Source: Candidatus Zhuqueibacterota bacterium (GTDB lineage: Bacteria > BS750m-G25). From it: DNA of 25,049 nt. The notes under the pieces are model-generated. The model did not search any database, was not told the DNA's origin, and was given only the letters and a program-made list of their open reading frames with translations. Numbering within the stretch: position 1 is the first letter of the stretch; each line of letters opens with the position of its first letter. The stretch is taken from assembly GCA_016783505.1 (NCBI GenBank), contig JADHWK010000035.1, forward strand, positions 1 through 25,049, in the 5' to 3' direction. Positions 6,804 to 15,458 of this stretch are shown piece after piece. The position numbers and the translations under genes are program-made.

Positions 6804-7862
6804 ATGTCAATAAAATTCACTAAAAGAGTAGGTACACGTACTTCAGTAAGGCAAATTAATATACCTGGTCTAATAAAAAGATTATATCCATTTAAAAATT
6901 ATAACGACTTATTTTTATCAGATAATTTGTGGAAATTAATGCAAGATATTGTTGATAATTCAAAAAAAGGGGAATATAAAAACATTATAAACTGCTACCA
7001 TAAAGGTAAAAAAAGAGTGCTTGGACCTAAAGTTAAAGAGTTACCTTTACCACTCATACAATGTTTTGTTGAGAAACGAAAAAAAATATTAACATCTAAT
7101 AATACAGCATTATTAAGAAATGCGAGTTCATTTTATGAAATAGCAATAAAATCAAATTTAGAAACTCAACCCATATATTATTATTATTCATTTCTTTATT
7201 TTTCAAGTTTTATATCTAATACATTCTTACGTTTTAGTAGTAAATCTCCTTCACATGGTCTGAAAACGATATTTTCAGATAGTAGTAATAATCTTTATGA
7301 TCGTAACTTAACTAAAGTAAAAATAAAAAATATCATAGAAGAAGATATATATGTAATATTTCATAAATTTGGAAGTTTTCAAAGATTTGTAGACACATTA
7401 AGTTTAATTGGTTACCAGTCAATATTTTCGATGTTTTATATACAATCTCATGAGCTGAATTCACAAAATCTCCATTATTTGATATTTAATAAAGAGCAAA
7501 GGCAATTTAAATTTCAAAACGATAACCATTTTAAAATACATGAAAATAAATCAAATACTAACTATTCAAAAACTATTTCAAAATATTCATTAAGGGTCTT
7601 ATGTAATTATGACCTTGATAAGTCAATTAATGAGGCCACTAAATATCATGGCCATGATGTCTCATTATATGACGTCTCATTATATTTGCTTAGTTTTTTA
7701 ATTATTTTTGTAGCAAGTAATATTGCACGATATAAACCATATCTTTGGAATATTATTACAAGAGGTGAGGGTACTAACATATATACTGTTATAGAAGATG
7801 CTTATGATAATTATTCTGAATTTTTATATGAGTTTAAAGGTTTTATTAAGACATACATTTAA
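6804..7862 (+). CDS. YaaC-like AT-rich protein
   Basis: Protein of 352 residues with no clear catalytic motif. The segment around residues 105-155 (ASSFYEIAIKSN... YYYSFLYFSSF ... SHGLKTIF) resembles the YaaC-like family, whose function is not established and whose helices recall HEPN-type folds. A hydrophobic stretch near residues 290-305 (LYLLSFLIIFVASNI) could be a helix or membrane segment. AAGGA at 6791-6795 is eight bases before ATG 6804. The gene starts only 23 bases after the IS end, so its original promoter may be displaced. Base composition is far more AT-rich than the core genes, indicating recent transfer. Its position beside a restriction-modification gene hints at defence, without direct evidence. 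Confidence 0.55.
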   Translation: MSIKFTKRVGTRTSVRQINIPGLIKRLYPFKNYNDLFLSDNLWKLMQDIVDNSKKGEYKNIINCYHKGKKRVLGPKVKELPLPLIQCFVEKRKKILTSNNTALLRNASSFYEIAIKSNLETQPIYYYYSFLYFSSFISNTFLRFSSKSPSHGLKTIFSDSSNNLYDRNLTKVKIKNIIEEDIYVIFHKFGSFQRFVDTLSLIGYQSIFSMFYIQSHELNSQNLHYLIFNKEQRQFKFQNDNHFKIHENKSNTNYSKTISKYSLRVLCNYDLDKSINEATKYHGHDVSLYDVSLYLLSFLIIFVASNIARYKPYLWNIITRGEGTNIYTVIEDAYDNYSEFLYEFKGFIKTYI

Positions 7863-7995
7863 ATTTTTCTACGTCCAATAACTATGTGTATACTCTGGTA
7901 TGTTTCCCCCTCTGCTCTGATAGGAAATTATCTTTGAAATTATTGGTTTTTGTTAAAAACCTAAAATTGGTAATTGGCAGAATGTCAGACGAAAT

Positions 7996-8228
7996 TTCTG
8001 CTGGGAATTAAAGTGATAAAATTGATGTTCCGCTTGCCGAAGATTACCAGATTTCTTACCGTTTCTGATCTTATCCTGATTGGAACACTGCTAATAGCTG
8101 GATTGCTCAGTCTAGCCTTGGTGGGCGGCATTGGGGATCGGAACAGTTACACTTTGGTAGAAGTTGGAGGAACAGTTACCCAAAAACTTCTGATTAGCTT
8201 GGAAAATTTATTTAATCCTAGTAGTTAG
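7996..8228 (+). pseudogene. Truncated NusG_II gene (copy B) with decayed epimerase tail
   Basis: An open frame encodes LLGIKVIKLMFRLPKITRFLTVSDLILIG... and stays similar to the intact NusG_II protein (12260) through VEVGGTVTQK near 8186. It then ends in unrelated LLISLENLF. The preceding LLGIK resembles the epimerase C-terminus GLGIKGDL, so this is a decayed copy of the epimerase-NusG_II junction. It lacks the conserved cysteine region. A short membrane protein could still be made from the TTG at 8022. Confidence 0.75.
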
Positions 8229-8243
8229 AAAGTAGGATATTGA

Positions 8244-8387
8244 ATTTGCAGAAATAATGGCGTCCTTCTTGGAAATGATAAATACGAATCAAAAAAGATA
8301 TTTGCTGAAATTAAGACCTATATGACAAGCGATCACAGATTTTCCATTCTGGTAAATCAAATAATGTCAACAAGGAAAATTTGCTAA
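8244..8387 (+). other. Possible gene fragment before the RM gene
   Basis: One frame, open from 8244 to TAA 8387 with no start codon, reads NNGVLLGNDKYESKKIFAEI then TYMTSDHRFSILVNQIMST. It has protein-like composition, so it may be the remnant of a lost gene. No family was recognised. The rest of 8229-8454 shows nothing else convincing. Confidence 0.3.
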
Positions 8388-8454
8388 AGTTACGTTATTA
8401 TTAAGTACGAGAGTCAATCGAGAAAATTACAAGATAATTTGGGGTTAAACGAGG

Positions 8455-11400
8455 ATGGCGAAAAAGAATACAGATGTTATTAAAAGAGTTATTTCTATTT
8501 TGGATTCGGTAGATTATGCCCATTATTCCGAAGAAAGGGCAAAAACTTATTTAGAATATGCTAAAGGCGCTTGGATAGACGAAAGGAAGCTTATTGCCAA
8601 TATTATCTTCCCTAAATTCTTGGAACAGGTTCTTGGCTTTAAACTAGGAGAAAATATCGGAACCCAAGAAAAAGTATCCGAGGGTAGAGATATACCAGAT
8701 TACATCCCCGTGGACACTCGTACACATTCTTTTGTCTTTGACTGTAAGGGAATGGATACAGAAGACCTTTCGAAATGGTATGGTCAGATAAAACGATATC
8801 TTGAAGGACAAGGCCTAAGATATGGGATACTGACTAATATGCGAGACCTTGATGTATATACTCTTGAAATTGATCAAGAGATTGAAGCCTTTAATTTCAA
8901 TTTTGTGGAACTTTACAAGAATTGCAAAGAAAATCTATCTAATATCCTTGAAAAAGAAAATACAAAACGTTTTCTCAAATTTGTTGAACGTTTCAAGTAC
9001 ATACCGTTGAACATTGATGAAAAGTTCAAGAGGATTGCAGAGGCAAAACCCTGGACAGGTGAAGAAATACTTAACATTGACCTTTTGACCAGACGCCTCC
9101 GCCATGTTATAGAATGCATTCATGAGGATACAACAGCGAACAAAGAAACACTGGTTTTATTAAAAGAAATAGATCCAGAGAGGGCAACGGCAATAGCACA
9201 GGAGATAGAACTAATTGCTTCAGAAATTGAACGTGGAAGGGAAGTAAAGGAAGCGTCTATCGGAACTTTTGAGGAAATTATAAAAGCATTTCCCAAGAGT
9301 CTCTTAGGCAAAGCTTTGGATATTTTCTTCTATCGCGTGGCATATTTCACAATGACCAGGCTCCTTTTAGCAAGAGCATGGGAGGACATAGGTTTTATAG
9401 ATCAGAGTCTATATGACGGAGGCCTTGCTAAATGGTATGAGAATTTTAATAAAGAAATAAGCAGAGTTCTTAAATTTGCTTTCGGTCTGGCTGCTGAGCG
9501 CTATAAATGGCTCTTTAACATTGACAACAATTATACGTGGTACGAGCCCTCAAATGATACCCTTGTCGAAGTACTTTATGAACTCTCTAACTTTAATTTG
9601 GGAAAACTCAACCAGGATGTACTTGGCACAATTTATGAAGAATATATTGACAAGGTAGACAAGAGGCAAAAGGGTCAATATTATACACCGAGAGAGATAA
9701 TTGAATTTATCTGGAATAGAGTAGGGTTTACAAATCCAAGAGCTTTTTTCTGGCACATTGAAGGTAAGAGGCGACCTAAGTTTATCTTCGATCCTGCTGC
9801 TGGGTCAGGAGGGTTTCTTGTGGAGGCAGCCAGGAGAATTAGAGAGGAATCCAGTATTAATTGGAATGACTTCCAGGATCTATTTGATATTCGTACAGCA
9901 ATTTTACTTCACATTTTTGGCTGTGAGATTTCTATCTTCCCATATTACATAACCGAAGTAAACTTGCTTATTCAGCTAACCCCTGTCGTAAAGCGAATGA
10001 TAGAACTAAAGAAGGGTTTGAAAGAATCTCTTCCTTTGGGGATAGTTCCTGTGGATGCTCTATCTCTTTATAATCCGGAACCCACCCTTTTACCAGAAGA
10101 GGAATACAAATTTGACCACATACGAAACTTTTTGCCTCTGGAAAGACAGAAAAGGGCGGTTTTTCAAAAGATTAAGACGCAATTTGATGGAAAATTTTCA
10201 TACTGTTGTGCTAATCCACCGTATATCGGGGAAAAAGGAAACAAAGAACTTTTCAGGTCTACTCTCCAAAAGTTACCCTATTGGAAAGAATTTTATCAAG
10301 GCAAGATGGATTATCTCTACTTTTTTATTATCTTGGGACTTTCAAAACTTCGTAATCCAGGTGAAAGAACTCCAGGCGGCAAACTAGGTTTTATAACAAC
10401 CGCATACTGGCCTACAGCAGATGGTGCATCAAAATTGAGGAAGTATATACTCGGAAATGCAAAGATAAAAGAGATAGTCTTCTTTGAGGATGTAAAAATC
10501 TTTGAGTATGCAAAGGGTCAGCATAATATGGTCTTTATCCTCGAAAAATGTGCAGGGAAAGATAGCGAGCGAAAAAGGGCTGAGAATAGAATCAAGATAG
10601 TTAGGGTCTTAGTCAAACATCAAGAAATAACGGGAGATTCTATTCGCGAAAAATTAAGGTTTTTGACCCGGCACATTGAGAAGAATATAAACAAAAGAGA
10701 ATGGAAAGATAAATATATTAAAGTATTTTTTACAAAGCAGGGACTATTGACTGACAAACCATGGGGGCTTTTTGTTGAAGAATCAGCGGAAAAAATTATC
10801 AGCCAAATTGAAGCTGTTGGTACCAAACTCAAAGATTTTTGGAGGATTGAGCAAGGTGTAGTTCCCAGTCCTTTGCGGCTAACTAGAAAAAAATTTGAAG
10901 AGCTATCTATTGAAGCTGTTAAAAAATACAACCTTAAAATTGGAGATGGTGTTTTTGTTCTTACGAAGAAGGAGTTGGATAATCTCCAATTGGCGAGCAA
11001 CGAGTACGAAATTATTAAGCCTTACTTTAAAAACTCTGATATTGGAAAGTATATTACCTCACAGGGAACCAATGATTATATAATTTATACGACATCTACC
11101 ACAAAAATTGATGAATACCCAGATATTAAAAGACATTTAGAAAAATTCAGAAGCATTTTAGAGTTAAGGTTGAGCAGATATAATGAAAGTTACAATTGGT
11201 TTGAACTGCATAGATCGCGTGATCAAAAGATTTTCGAAGGTAAGAAAATTGTTTGTGGTTATCGAACAGAAGAGCCTTGTTTTGCTTATCACGAAGGAAG
11301 TTTTTATGGTTCAACAGATATGTATTTCATCAAGCCCATAAATCCTCAAGACAAACACTCTCTAAAATATTTACTTGCTATTCTTAACTCAAAAACAATA

Positions 11401-12096
11401 AACTTTTGGTTGTCAAAAAAGGGGAAACCTAAGGGCAACATAACAGAACAATTTACAACTCCCATTGAGAATCTATATGTTCCTCGAATTGATTTCAACA
11501 ATCCTGAAAAGGTTAAAAGTCACGATAATTTAGTTGAGCTCGTAGATAAAATTATTGATGCAAAAAGAGAACTGTCTAAATTTAACACATTTTTTCCCAC
11601 GATCCAATTAACCCATTTGTCTGAGAATTCTCCCCTACCTGAAATAAACCCCGAATCTATTGTCCAAGCTCTTTCACCCGAAAAACGATTTTCTCTTAGA
11701 ACTTGCTCAAATATTAAAATTGCTTACAGTCGGGATTTTGAAGGGGCCAAGTTTATCCTGAATAAAATTGGGAAAACTGAATTAACTCTAGAAGGTCCAG
11801 AACTCATGCTCATTAGTAAAACCCCAAATGCAATTTTTCTTAAAGGTCAAGTGGAACTCCTTCAGATTATTTCTATGATTCTTGAAAATCACAAAAATAA
11901 ATCCTGGGTTACCATTAAGGAACTACCTCTTATTCCTGAAACAACAATAGACTATGAGAGTAAAAAACAAGAAGTGATAGGAAAAGTGGTAAATTTAAGG
12001 TCAAAGATACAGAAGCTAAAGACTTCAATTGATCCGATAGTTTTTAAACTATATGGTGTTTCAGAAAATTTTCAACTAGTAATAAAGGAACATTAA
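8455..12096 (+). CDS. Single-chain type IIG restriction-modification enzyme
   Basis: Protein of 1213 residues combining nuclease, N6-adenine methyltransferase and target recognition. The N-terminal nuclease shows Pro81-Asp82 (IPDYIP) and Asp96-Cys-Lys98 (FDCKG), the PD-(D/E)xK core. The methyltransferase has motif I DPAAGSGGF (446-454) and motif IV NPPY (587-590), preceded by the KGQYYTPREI helix. The C-terminal third (about 790 onward, with phrases like EYEIIKPYFKNSDIGKY and YLLAILNSKTINFWL) is the target-recognition part typical of Eco57I-like enzymes. No separate specificity or helicase subunit is present. BREX PglX is similar in size, but the N-terminal nuclease core and lack of BREX neighbours favour type IIG. 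Upstream GGGGTTAAACGAGG gives a plausible ribosome site. Confidence 0.9.
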   Translation: MAKKNTDVIKRVISILDSVDYAHYSEERAKTYLEYAKGAWIDERKLIANIIFPKFLEQVLGFKLGENIGTQEKVSEGRDIPDYIPVDTRTHSFVFDCKGMDTEDLSKWYGQIKRYLEGQGLRYGILTNMRDLDVYTLEIDQEIEAFNFNFVELYKNCKENLSNILEKENTKRFLKFVERFKYIPLNIDEKFKRIAEAKPWTGEEILNIDLLTRRLRHVIECIHEDTTANKETLVLLKEIDPERATAIAQEIELIASEIERGREVKEASIGTFEEIIKAFPKSLLGKALDIFFYRVAYFTMTRLLLARAWEDIGFIDQSLYDGGLAKWYENFNKEISRVLKFAFGLAAERYKWLFNIDNNYTWYEPSNDTLVEVLYELSNFNLGKLNQDVLGTIYEEYIDKVDKRQKGQYYTPREIIEFIWNRVGFTNPRAFFWHIEGKRRPKFIFDPAAGSGGFLVEAARRIREESSINWNDFQDLFDIRTAILLHIFGCEISIFPYYITEVNLLIQLTPVVKRMIELKKGLKESLPLGIVPVDALSLYNPEPTLLPEEEYKFDHIRNFLPLERQKRAVFQKIKTQFDGKFSYCCANPPYIGEKGNKELFRSTLQKLPYWKEFYQGKMDYLYFFIILGLSKLRNPGERTPGGKLGFITTAYWPTADGASKLRKYILGNAKIKEIVFFEDVKIFEYAKGQHNMVFILEKCAGKDSERKRAENRIKIVRVLVKHQEITGDSIREKLRFLTRHIEKNINKREWKDKYIKVFFTKQGLLTDKPWGLFVEESAEKIISQIEAVGTKLKDFWRIEQGVVPSPLRLTRKKFEELSIEAVKKYNLKIGDGVFVLTKKELDNLQLASNEYEIIKPYFKNSDIGKYITSQGTNDYIIYTTSTTKIDEYPDIKRHLEKFRSILELRLSRYNESYNWFELHRSRDQKIFEGKKIVCGYRTEEPCFAYHEGSFYGSTDMYFIKPINPQDKHSLKYLLAILNSKTINFWLSKKGKPKGNITEQFTTPIENLYVPRIDFNNPEKVKSHDNLVELVDKIIDAKRELSKFNTFFPTIQLTHLSENSPLPEINPESIVQALSPEKRFSLRTCSNIKIAYSRDFEGAKFILNKIGKTELTLEGPELMLISKTPNAIFLKGQVELLQIISMILENHKNKSWVTIKELPLIPETTIDYESKKQEVIGKVVNLRSKIQKLKTSIDPIVFKLYGVSENFQLVIKEH

Positions 12097-12112
12097 TGGG
12101 AGGTTAATTAAA

Positions 12113-12259
12113 ATGCTTATCGTGCTTGTCATCAGATATTTATTGGTAAATGTGGGTAGGGGGCTCGCTAGTGATTTAGTCCTGGTTAACGGGGTCATTG
12201 GGACGGTTTACCACCAGCAATCCATGGCTGATGCCTTGTCCATACAGGGGGACCGATAA
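12113..12259 (+). pseudogene. Orphan N-terminus of a YtcJ-like amidohydrolase
   Basis: ATG 12113, preceded by GGGAGG nine bases upstream, encodes 48 residues: a hydrophobic leader, then LASDLVLVNGVIGTV and MADALSIQGDR before TAA. This is the typical opening of Amidohydro_3 proteins (LVLVNGxIxTV...AEALAxxGDR). The frame stops where the metal-binding region should start. The TAA abuts TTG 12260 of the NusG_II gene in the same TAATTG arrangement as the epimerase junction at 3957-3962. The fragment seems to be fused to the NusG_II leader by recombination at a shared GGGGGACC. Confidence 0.7.
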
Positions 12260-12664
12260 TTGATATTACACTGGCCAAAAATAACCAGATTTCTTACTGT
12301 CTCTGATCTTGTTTTGATTGGATCTCTGCTTATAGCCGGGTTGCTAAGTATGGCCTTGGTGGGCCGGACCAGGGATCAGGGCAGTTATGCTTTGGTTGAG
12401 GTAGGAGGAAAAGTTACCCATAAATTTCGACTGAACGAACTGAACGAGAAGCGGGATGTGGTTATAATTGGAACCATGGGGGAGATGGTTATACATATTG
12501 AGGAGGGGAAGGTCGGGGTGATCAAGTCCACCTGTCCCCATAAACTGTGCATCCGTATGAGCCCCCGGTCCAGGGCCGGGGAGAGCATTATCTGTGTTCC
12601 CAATAAGGTGGTTATCACCATCATTGGGGGGGAAAAAAGGGGGTATGATGCCATAACAGGTTAA
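12260..12664 (+). CDS. NusG_II (NusG domain II-like) membrane-anchored protein
   Basis: Intact 134-residue protein with an N-terminal membrane segment (LVLIGSLLIAGLLSMALVG). It is followed by an exported beta-rich NusG_II domain with the conserved CPHKLC and IICVPNKVV segments. Proteins of this family are often encoded beside Gx-type membrane proteins like the one at 15454; their function is unknown. The start is TTG 12260 with AGGGGGA at 12246-12252. The only ATG in frame is far inside, and the truncated copies preserve the same start. Two truncated versions of the gene lie at 3960 and 8022. Confidence 0.85.
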   Translation: MILHWPKITRFLTVSDLVLIGSLLIAGLLSMALVGRTRDQGSYALVEVGGKVTHKFRLNELNEKRDVVIIGTMGEMVIHIEEGKVGVIKSTCPHKLCIRMSPRSRAGESIICVPNKVVITIIGGEKRGYDAITG

Positions 12665-12884
12665 AATTGCCAAGATTTCAAAAATTGCCAAAATTGCTAA
12701 ATATGGAACATAGCTTTGCAAACTTATTAAATAGCATAGTTTTAGGCTAAGGCAAAGATACAAGAACTTAGCCCCTTCGCGGCAACTGGAATACTGGAAT
12801 ACTGGATGAATGGAAGGGTGGATGGGTCCCAATCTTCCAACCTTCCATCATTCCAAAAATGCCGCATGTTGAAGCCAATTCTTA
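12665..12884. repeat. Intergenic TGGAA/TTCCA and ATTGCCAA microrepeats
   Basis: Near 12665-12705, AATTGCCAA recurs about three times. At 12787-12855, GGAATACT is tandemly repeated, and TGGAAGGG/TTCCAACCTTCC elements form an imperfect inverted array. No open frame is convincing. Such pentamer-based arrays are familiar in genomes of uncultured bacteria. Confidence 0.5.
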
Positions 12885-12900
12885 TCCCGAATATTCGGGA
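12885..12900. repeat. Perfect palindrome TCCCGAATATTCGGGA
   Basis: A 16-bp perfect palindrome just upstream of the cotransporter promoter. With its flank (AATTCTTATCCCGAA) it resembles the hairpin element at 24789-24811, so it is probably a dispersed genomic repeat. Confidence 0.6.
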
Positions 12901-12912
12901 CGAGGTGTTTAC

Positions 12913-12918
12913 TATAAT
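12913..12918 (+). promoter_or_regulatory. TATAAT -10 of the cotransporter gene
   Basis: A consensus TATAAT ends 12 bases before ATG 12931, with no clear -35. If used, the leader would be about six bases, which fits the absence of a ribosome site. Confidence 0.4.
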
Positions 12919-12930
12919 CAGTGATGAACT

Positions 12931-15132
12931 ATGAATTCTAGTTCCCGGAGATTTGGAACCTTTGAGGGCGTTTTTACACCCAGTATCCTGACCATCCTCG
13001 GCGTGATTATGTATCTGAGGTTAGGCTGGGTGGTGGGAAACGCCGGCTTTGGGGGAGCCCTGTTGATTATTCTACTGGCTAAGGTGGTCACCATCACCAC
13101 CGGGCTGGCCATGTCCTCTATGACCACCAACATCCGGATCGGAGCCGGGGGGTTTTATTCAATTATTTCCCGTTCATTAGGGCTGGAGATGGGTGCCTCT
13201 ATCGGCATTCCCCTGTATCTCTCCCAGTCCCTGGCAGTGGCCCTGTATGTGGTGGGCTTCACTGAGGCCTGGCTTAGCATCTTCCCCGGGCACGATGTGC
13301 GTTTGGTCTCATCCACCGTTTTAGTGGGGCTACTGATTCTTTCCTACATCGGCGCTAAGCTGGCCATGAAGGTGCAATACATCATTATGGCCGTTATCGT
13401 TATTTCCCTGGTTTCCTTTTTCCTGGGTCGGGGGGAATCAACCACACAAATGGTCGTTTGGGGGGATTTTTCCACAGCCCCCTTCTGGACAGTGTTCGCC
13501 ATTTTCTTTCCAGCGGTGACCGGGATCGGAGCCGGGGCGGCCATGTCGGGCAACCTGCGGGATCCCCACCGCAGCTTGCCCATCGGTATCCTGTCGGCGA
13601 TCGGGGTGGGGTTGCTGGTCTACATAGCGGTTGCCTTTTGGTTTGACCGGCTGGCCAGTTCCGAATTGTTAATGACCAATTATAAGGCCATGATGGACCT
13701 GGCCCGCTGGCGGTGGGCGGTTCTGGCCGGGGTATTTGGTGCTACCCTCTCCTCTGCCTTAGGATGCCTGGTGGGTGGTCCCCGTATCTTAATGGCCCTG
13801 GGTCAGCACCGGGCAGTCCCCTTAGCCCGATTTTTGGCCCATCAGTCCAAAAAGGGGGAACCACGGAACGCCATTTTGTTTACCGGTGTATTGGTTGAGG
13901 TAAGTCTATTATTGGGCGATTTGAATTCGATTGCCCCTTTGCTTACTATGTTCTTTCTTATTACTTACGGGATGATCAACCTGGCGGTATTCATTGAAAA
14001 GATCATTGGAATTACCTCCTTCAGACCCAGTTTCCGGGTTCCCTTGGTGGTGCCCTTGGTGGGCAGTGGGTGGTGTTTGATTACCATGTTCTTAATCAAC
14101 CCGATCTTCGCCGGAGTGGCCATCGTTATCATCATTCTGATCTACATGTTCCAGGTGAAAAAAGGGTTAACGGCCCCTTGGGGGGATGTGAGGGGTGGGC
14201 TTTTTAATGCCATCGCCGAATGGGCGGCCAAGATGGCCGCCAGGATGCCCCAGTACGCCAAGTCCTGGAAACCCAACCTGGTGGTGCCGGTGGAAGACCC
14301 CAGGGTATGGGGTCATCTGATGCGGTTTATCAGGGATATCGTTTTCCCGAAAGGGAATCTTCGTGTGTTTACCGTTCGGGTGCTGGAGTCCGGGGTGCAT
14401 CAGAAAATCAGCCGACTGGTGAAACGACTATCGTCAAAGGAGGTAGAAGAGCAAACCAAAGTCGGTGAGGAAACACCCTTAGAACTTGAGCAATACCTGG
14501 AGGAGCTGGTTTCCCCCATAAGAAAGGAGGGCATTTTCACCGCCGCCACTGTGATCGAATCCGATGACTTTTTGAAAGGGATCAATGTGGTGGCTCAGGT
14601 GCTCAAAAGAATGTTCTTTCCCCCCAACGTCATCTTCCTGACCATGAGCGAGGATCCCGACAAGGATAGTAGATTGGAAAAACTCGTCGCCATTTCCGTC
14701 CGTGAGAAGTTGGGGACTATTATTCTCTGGCTGCATCCGAAGAGCGCTTTCGGTCGGGAGGAAATCATTAATCTCTGGCTGAGGGAGGGAAGTCCTAACC
14801 GGAATTTGGCCATTTTAACCGCCCTTCAACTGGAGAAGAACTGGAACGGAACCATCCGATTGATTCGGGTTATTGATAGCGAAGAGGATCGTCAACGGGC
14901 GGTGTTTGGGTTGCAGAGGATTGTGGAACGGGCCCGGATGCCCGCCCATACCGAACTATCCGTGCATCTGGGAGACTTCAGAGAGGTATTAACCAAGGCC
15001 CCGCTGGCCGACCTCAACATCTTCGGCATGGGGGAGGCTTTGGATTGTGGCTACTTAAGAGAGATCGCCCAACTGATCCAGTCCTCCTGTTTGTTCGTCC
15101 GGGATTCCGGTGCAGAAAGCGCGCTGGCATAA
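12931..15132 (+). CDS. SLC12-like cation-chloride cotransporter / amino-acid permease
   Basis: Membrane transporter of 733 residues. It opens with FGTFEGVFTPSILTILGVIMYLRLGWVVG, the hallmark first helix of the cation-chloride cotransporter (SLC12) branch of the APC superfamily. It then has about eleven further hydrophobic segments up to residue 410 (IIILIYMFQVKKG). A cytosolic C-terminal domain of about 320 residues follows. It includes a part like bacterial homologues with a UspA-like fold (FLTMSEDPDKDSRLEKLV, GTIILWLHPKSAF). Likely solutes are K+, Na+ and Cl- or an amino acid; the specificity is not determined. It stands alone, with a TATAAT close to the start and no strong ribosome site. 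Confidence 0.85.
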   Translation: MNSSSRRFGTFEGVFTPSILTILGVIMYLRLGWVVGNAGFGGALLIILLAKVVTITTGLAMSSMTTNIRIGAGGFYSIISRSLGLEMGASIGIPLYLSQSLAVALYVVGFTEAWLSIFPGHDVRLVSSTVLVGLLILSYIGAKLAMKVQYIIMAVIVISLVSFFLGRGESTTQMVVWGDFSTAPFWTVFAIFFPAVTGIGAGAAMSGNLRDPHRSLPIGILSAIGVGLLVYIAVAFWFDRLASSELLMTNYKAMMDLARWRWAVLAGVFGATLSSALGCLVGGPRILMALGQHRAVPLARFLAHQSKKGEPRNAILFTGVLVEVSLLLGDLNSIAPLLTMFFLITYGMINLAVFIEKIIGITSFRPSFRVPLVVPLVGSGWCLITMFLINPIFAGVAIVIIILIYMFQVKKGLTAPWGDVRGGLFNAIAEWAAKMAARMPQYAKSWKPNLVVPVEDPRVWGHLMRFIRDIVFPKGNLRVFTVRVLESGVHQKISRLVKRLSSKEVEEQTKVGEETPLELEQYLEELVSPIRKEGIFTAATVIESDDFLKGINVVAQVLKRMFFPPNVIFLTMSEDPDKDSRLEKLVAISVREKLGTIILWLHPKSAFGREEIINLWLREGSPNRNLAILTALQLEKNWNGTIRLIRVIDSEEDRQRAVFGLQRIVERARMPAHTELSVHLGDFREVLTKAPLADLNIFGMGEALDCGYLREIAQLIQSSCLFVRDSGAESALA

Positions 15133-15193
15133 TCATGAAACCTCCATACCGACTTTTCGACATAAAGAAGAATAAAATTTCGTAACTGTTCAG

Positions 15194-15217
15194 CCACCAA
15201 GACACCAAGACACAAAG
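15194..15217. repeat. ACCAAGAC tandem microrepeat
   Basis: CACCAAGA is repeated tandemly (CCACCAAGACACCAAGACAC), a motif common in intergenic DNA of environmental bacteria. The surrounding gap 15133-15355 holds no convincing gene. Confidence 0.5.
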
Positions 15218-15355
15218 ATGGATAAGAGAGATGAGCCAGAGTATTGGATAGTTGGATAAATAGATTAGTATCCATTATTCCGTTGTTCCATCACTTAATT
15301 GCAGTTCTGCGATCCCCAATTCTCTGGACGGGGGATGAACTGTTACGAAAATTCT

Positions 15356-15458
15356 TATTTTCAGGTGAAGGAACCACAGGAATCAAAGATAAGAAGGAAT
15401 CTATAGAGTATATAAATCCGTGAAAATCTGTGTAATCTGTGGTCTATTTTCAGGTGAA
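15356..15458. repeat. 71-bp inverted-repeat element between 14-bp direct repeats
   Basis: TATTTTCAGGTGAA occurs at 15356-15369 and again at 15445-15458. Between them lies a 71-bp segment bounded by ACCACAG (15373) and CTGTGGT (ending 15443). It contains AATCCGTGAAAATCTGTGTA, a phrase typical of a widespread intergenic repeat. It looks like a small palindromic element that inserted at the start of the downstream gene and duplicated part of it. Confidence 0.6.

Noticed and set aside
8455-12096. BREX PglX methyltransferase
   Set aside because: An N-terminal PD-(D/E)xK nuclease core is present and no other BREX genes are nearby, so type IIG is preferred.
12385-12832. Long reverse-strand frames over the NusG_II gene
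   Set aside because: They are antisense shadows of the intact NusG_II coding region with no family resemblance.
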